Assembly: GCA_016713965.1 (NCBI GenBank)
Contig: JADJOC010000002.1
Coordinates: forward strand, 354,001 to 418,000
Direction: 5' to 3'
Source of the DNA: Chitinophagaceae bacterium
GTDB lineage: Bacteria; Bacteroidota; Bacteroidia; Chitinophagales; Chitinophagaceae
DNA: 64,000 bases
Shown: positions 61,414-64,000 of the stretch, in pieces
How the letters are laid out: each line of letters begins with the position of its first letter
How positions within the stretch are numbered: the stretch's first letter is position 1
Position numbers and translations under genes: made by a program
The notes under the pieces: model-generated
The model's input: the letters and a program-made list of their open reading frames with translations, nothing else
Database searches by the model: none
What the model was told of the DNA's origin: nothing

Positions 61414-62165
61414 CTAATACTCAATAGAGTAAGCAGCTTCTGCCGGATTATCAATCATTTCTTTTTGTGTAAATAAAAACGAAATAGTTTTTTTATCCTT
61501 TGAAAGCGCTGCATTAGGCCCTGTATATTTCTTAATAGGTTTGGGCAATTTAAAAATGACTTTATTGGCAGGTTCACCAAATGCAGTTTGCAATTCTTGC
61601 ATGCTTTGTATGGTAGAGTCTTCTGCTAATTTATTTTTTAAAGCATTTAAGTCAGTAATCGTATTGGTTATACTACCTGATTTTATATCAAAGCTATATT
61701 GATCGGCAAACGGAAATATTGTTTTTACAATTTCTTTATCCTTAGTATCGTATTCATCTTTTTTCGGGTCTAACTTATTTACAACATTAAATAAATTCAA
61801 TTTCAATTCTTTTAACTCATCTAAATTTTGAATGGGCAACTAATTATTATTTTGGCTTGTCCTTTATTTTCATTCACTTTCATGGCAAAACTACCGGCCC
61901 TGTATAAATCTTTTTCAGATGCTGTTAATTCAGACTGGTCAATAATATCTTTAAAGTAAATGGTGGAATCAGAGAACCCGCTTTTATTTTTTTCATCAGC
62001 ATTAGTTCCCATCTTATTCATCATAACCAACAACTTGCTCATATCTGCTGTTATGGTATAAGTACCAGTATTGTTTGCATTGATTACAATTGATTCTTCC
62101 GTGTCCAAACATGCAGTAAAAACAGATACACAAAAGATTGCTATTACCCGTAAAATATTTTTCAT
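61414..62165 (-). CDS. lipoprotein of unknown function (frameshifted)
   Basis: About 250 residues. Lipoprotein signal FCVSVFTAC (lipobox TAC), then LDTEESIVINANNTGTYTI and a helical region. The frame breaks near 61846 (IIIS/LPIQNLDELK, one T missing). The C-terminal half ends NPAEAAYSIEY. Resembles Bacteroidota lipoproteins with a 'ESIxINxxGSGTYTxxxDMS' start. No enzyme motif seen. It lies 33 bp downstream of batB/C on the same strand and may be co-transcribed. Confidence 0.7.
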
Positions 62166-62198
62166 TTTTTATTTATTTATTGTTTATATAATGTTGTT

Positions 62199-63914
62199 TT
62201 ACCAATCTTTTGCAGGCTTATTAGATGAGCTTGCATTTACTTTTCTCAATTTATCCTGTAAATTCTTTTCATGCTGTTGTAATGCTTTTAATTTTTCTTC
62301 GGCATCTTGTTTACTTAGTTTAGGTTGCTGTTGAGGTTCGGGGCTGCCATTTTTTTTATCCTTATCTTCTTCATTAGGCTTTTGTTCCTTTTCTTTACTA
62401 TCATCTTTATCAGGTTGCTTCTCCTGTTTATCCTTCTGCTCTTTTTTTTGCTGCTCCTGCTGCTTTTGCTGTTGTAAAGCTTTTTGTAAGTTTTGCCTTG
62501 CATCATCATCACCAGGCACTAATTTTAATGCATTCTTATATGCTTCTATGCACTCATTAAGTTTATTATCATTCTGTAATACCACTCCTTTATTATAATA
62601 AGCCTTTGCCTTATCTAACGGATTTGATGCACTTTGCAAAACATTATCATACGCCTGTATAGCTTCCGGATTTTTTTTATTTTTATATAAAGCATTACCA
62701 AGATTATACTGCGCTGTTACATTAGACGGATTTTTATCGGCAGCAGTTTTATAATTTTTTATAGCAGTGTTAAATTCATTCTTACTATAAGCCTCATTGC
62801 CTTTCTTTATTAAAACTTTGGCATTTTGAGCAAAAGATATTAGTGGTGCAATTAATATTATAATCACTGATAATACCTGTAATTGATGCGATGCTGCAAC
62901 CGGCTTAATTACATTACGGGTTTTTATTTTCTTTTTTTCTGAAATAAAAATTTCTATCACTAGCAATAATAAGGATATTAATAAAAAAAATTGAAAATAA
63001 CTTTTATAATTGGCTGATGAATTGCTTGTATATACTTTCTGATCCATGTTATTTAACTGGTCTGCCAGTTTTGACACAACTTCATCTGTATTGCTGTATA
63101 ACTGGTATAGTCCATTGCCTTTTTTTGCCAGCGCACTCAATTCTTTTTCATTAAGTTTTGTGATTACAGTATTTCCGTTTTCATCTTTTTTGACTTCATT
63201 AATTTCACTATCAAAAATTGTGCTGCCCTGGGGAGAGCCTATCCCAACAGTATGTATTACAATCCCCTCATTTGCCATCTGGCCGGTTATTTTAGCTGCG
63301 TTTTCATCGTGGTCTTCTCCGTCACTAATCAATATTACAGATTTGTATTTTTTTTCTTTGGTATTAAAAGATGCAGAACACATTTTTAACGCATCGGAAA
63401 TTACAGTGCACTGGGTTGGAACTGCATCTGTATTTACTGCATTAATGAACATTTTAGCCGAACGATGATCTACAGTTAATGGCATTTGCAAATATGCTTT
63501 TCCTGCAAAAATCACCAGCCCGATCCTGTTATTGCCTAATTTATCAACCAACTTGTTTAACAATTGTTTAGCCCTATCCAGCCTTGTAGGCTTTATATCC
63601 TGAGCAAGCATACTTTTACTAACATCTAAAGCAATCACTACATCTATACCTTTTTGTATAATTTTTTCTGAACCCTGATTGCTGCGCAAATTAGTGAGGG
63701 CAAATACAATTGTTACGAAAGAAATGAGAATTAAAATAAATTTTGTTGCGAACCGTTTTGGAGAGTAATTTTTTATCAATTGTTTTACAAGATGCCTATC
63801 TCCAATTTTTAGAATTGCCTTTTTCTTCCAGTTTATAACAAGAAAATAAAACAGCAATAAGAATGGAACAGCTGCTAAAAAAATAAAATATTCTATGTAT
63901 TGAAAATTAAACAT
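62199..63914 (-). CDS. BatB/BatC-like VWA and TPR membrane protein
   Basis: 571 residues. Two N-terminal membrane helices, then a von Willebrand factor A domain (about 88-285) with an intact MIDAS: VVIALDVSKSMLAQD, RIGLVIFAGKAYLQMPLT and VILISDGEDHDEN. A third membrane helix (about 305-325) and a further hydrophobic segment precede four TPR repeats (KKGNEAYSKNEFNTAIKNYK, QYNLGNALYKNKKNPEAIQAY, YYNKGVVLQNDNKLNECIEAY). A Gln/Lys/Glu-rich tail ends it. Combines the BatB and BatC parts of the Bat operon implicated in stress tolerance; MoxR and BatA would be expected upstream, beyond the window. Confidence 0.88.
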   Translation of the reverse strand: MFNFQYIEYFIFLAAVPFLLLFYFLVINWKKKAILKIGDRHLVKQLIKNYSPKRFATKFILILISFVTIVFALTNLRSNQGSEKIIQKGIDVVIALDVSKSMLAQDIKPTRLDRAKQLLNKLVDKLGNNRIGLVIFAGKAYLQMPLTVDHRSAKMFINAVNTDAVPTQCTVISDALKMCSASFNTKEKKYKSVILISDGEDHDENAAKITGQMANEGIVIHTVGIGSPQGSTIFDSEINEVKKDENGNTVITKLNEKELSALAKKGNGLYQLYSNTDEVVSKLADQLNNMDQKVYTSNSSANYKSYFQFFLLISLLLLVIEIFISEKKKIKTRNVIKPVAASHQLQVLSVIIILIAPLISFAQNAKVLIKKGNEAYSKNEFNTAIKNYKTAADKNPSNVTAQYNLGNALYKNKKNPEAIQAYDNVLQSASNPLDKAKAYYNKGVVLQNDNKLNECIEAYKNALKLVPGDDDARQNLQKALQQQKQQEQQKKEQKDKQEKQPDKDDSKEKEQKPNEEDKDKKNGSPEPQQQPKLSKQDAEEKLKALQQHEKNLQDKLRKVNASSSNKPAKDW

Positions 63915-64000
63915 TGCACTATCAAATTACCTCATTAACAGGATTAAATTATTTTTTTATGATAAATTGAAAATTTTTAACAATAAGTTTTATTTAAAAG
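63915..64000. other. 86-bp end fragment
   Basis: AT-rich sequence upstream of batB/C with stops in all minus-strand frames. The end of a neighbouring bat gene could lie here if another indel is present, but I cannot support it. Confidence 0.3.

Noticed and set aside
1..64000. tRNA, rRNA, tmRNA or prophage genes
   Set aside because: None recognised when reading the spacers on both strands; no tRNA cloverleaf with TTC arm was seen.

Overview
The window is a stretch of chromosome from a Bacteroidota bacterium, most likely in or near the Chitinophagaceae. The evidence is the AT-rich composition, promoters of the TAnnTTTG type, a type IX secretion C-terminal domain, carboxypeptidase-regulatory/TonB receptor architecture, a BatB/BatC protein, the long three-domain form of IspG, and the gene neighbourhood pheT - coiled-coil protein - zapA - rny. 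I saw no rRNA, tRNA or CRISPR array.

Layout. 1-1.2 kb: 5' part of a TonB-dependent receptor and its small upstream partner. 1.5-7.5 kb: thiolase, pyrD, terC, rsmE, dnaB. 7.8-12.6 kb: pheT, coiled-coil gene, zapA, rny. 12.8-14.2 kb: an IS3-family element. 14.4-18.5 kb: rplS, a tiny lipoprotein, tatA, gatA, a lytic transglycosylase. 19.0-22.7 kb: an MBOAT O-acyltransferase and two SGNH hydrolases, probably an envelope-polysaccharide acetylation operon. 22.8-27.3 kb: glucosaminidase, pabB, acidic protein, purA, secreted protein. 27.6-31.2 kb: clpX, two clpP, membrane zinc peptidase. 31.3-39.5 kb: F0F1 ATP synthase atpB-E-F-H and atpA, interrupted by a secreted metalloprotease gene, with no atpG next to atpA. 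39.6-48.3 kb: an NTase-fold two-gene module, an ABC exporter, a large secreted protein with a caspase-like His/Cys pair, a PhoB/PhoR-like two-component pair, and a HipA-like kinase joined to DUF3037. 48.4-64 kb: a shortened E1 alpha/beta fusion, FAH-family protein, pth, ftsK, a 7TM histidine kinase, DUF423 protein, aroK, nadB, ispG, a lipoprotein and batB/C.

Two features run through the whole window. First, more than twenty genes are broken by single-base gains or losses, mostly in homopolymers, with the protein continuing cleanly in another frame. This looks like uncorrected long-read sequence, so I annotate these loci as whole genes and give the break. Second, the spacers, and several housekeeping genes themselves, carry short periodic repeats. 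Most are degenerate 7-bp units (some 8-bp), often as inverted pairs that can fold, and several families are present. The same repeats, and a separate GC-rich palindrome, sit in frame inside pyrD (twice), ispG, nadB, the E1 fusion gene and possibly rsmE, where they encode extra loops. This resembles in principle the palindromic elements of Rickettsia and is the most interesting signal here. MITE-like elements with terminal inverted repeats and a shared hairpin core, and a 50-bp dispersed repeat in four copies, are also present.
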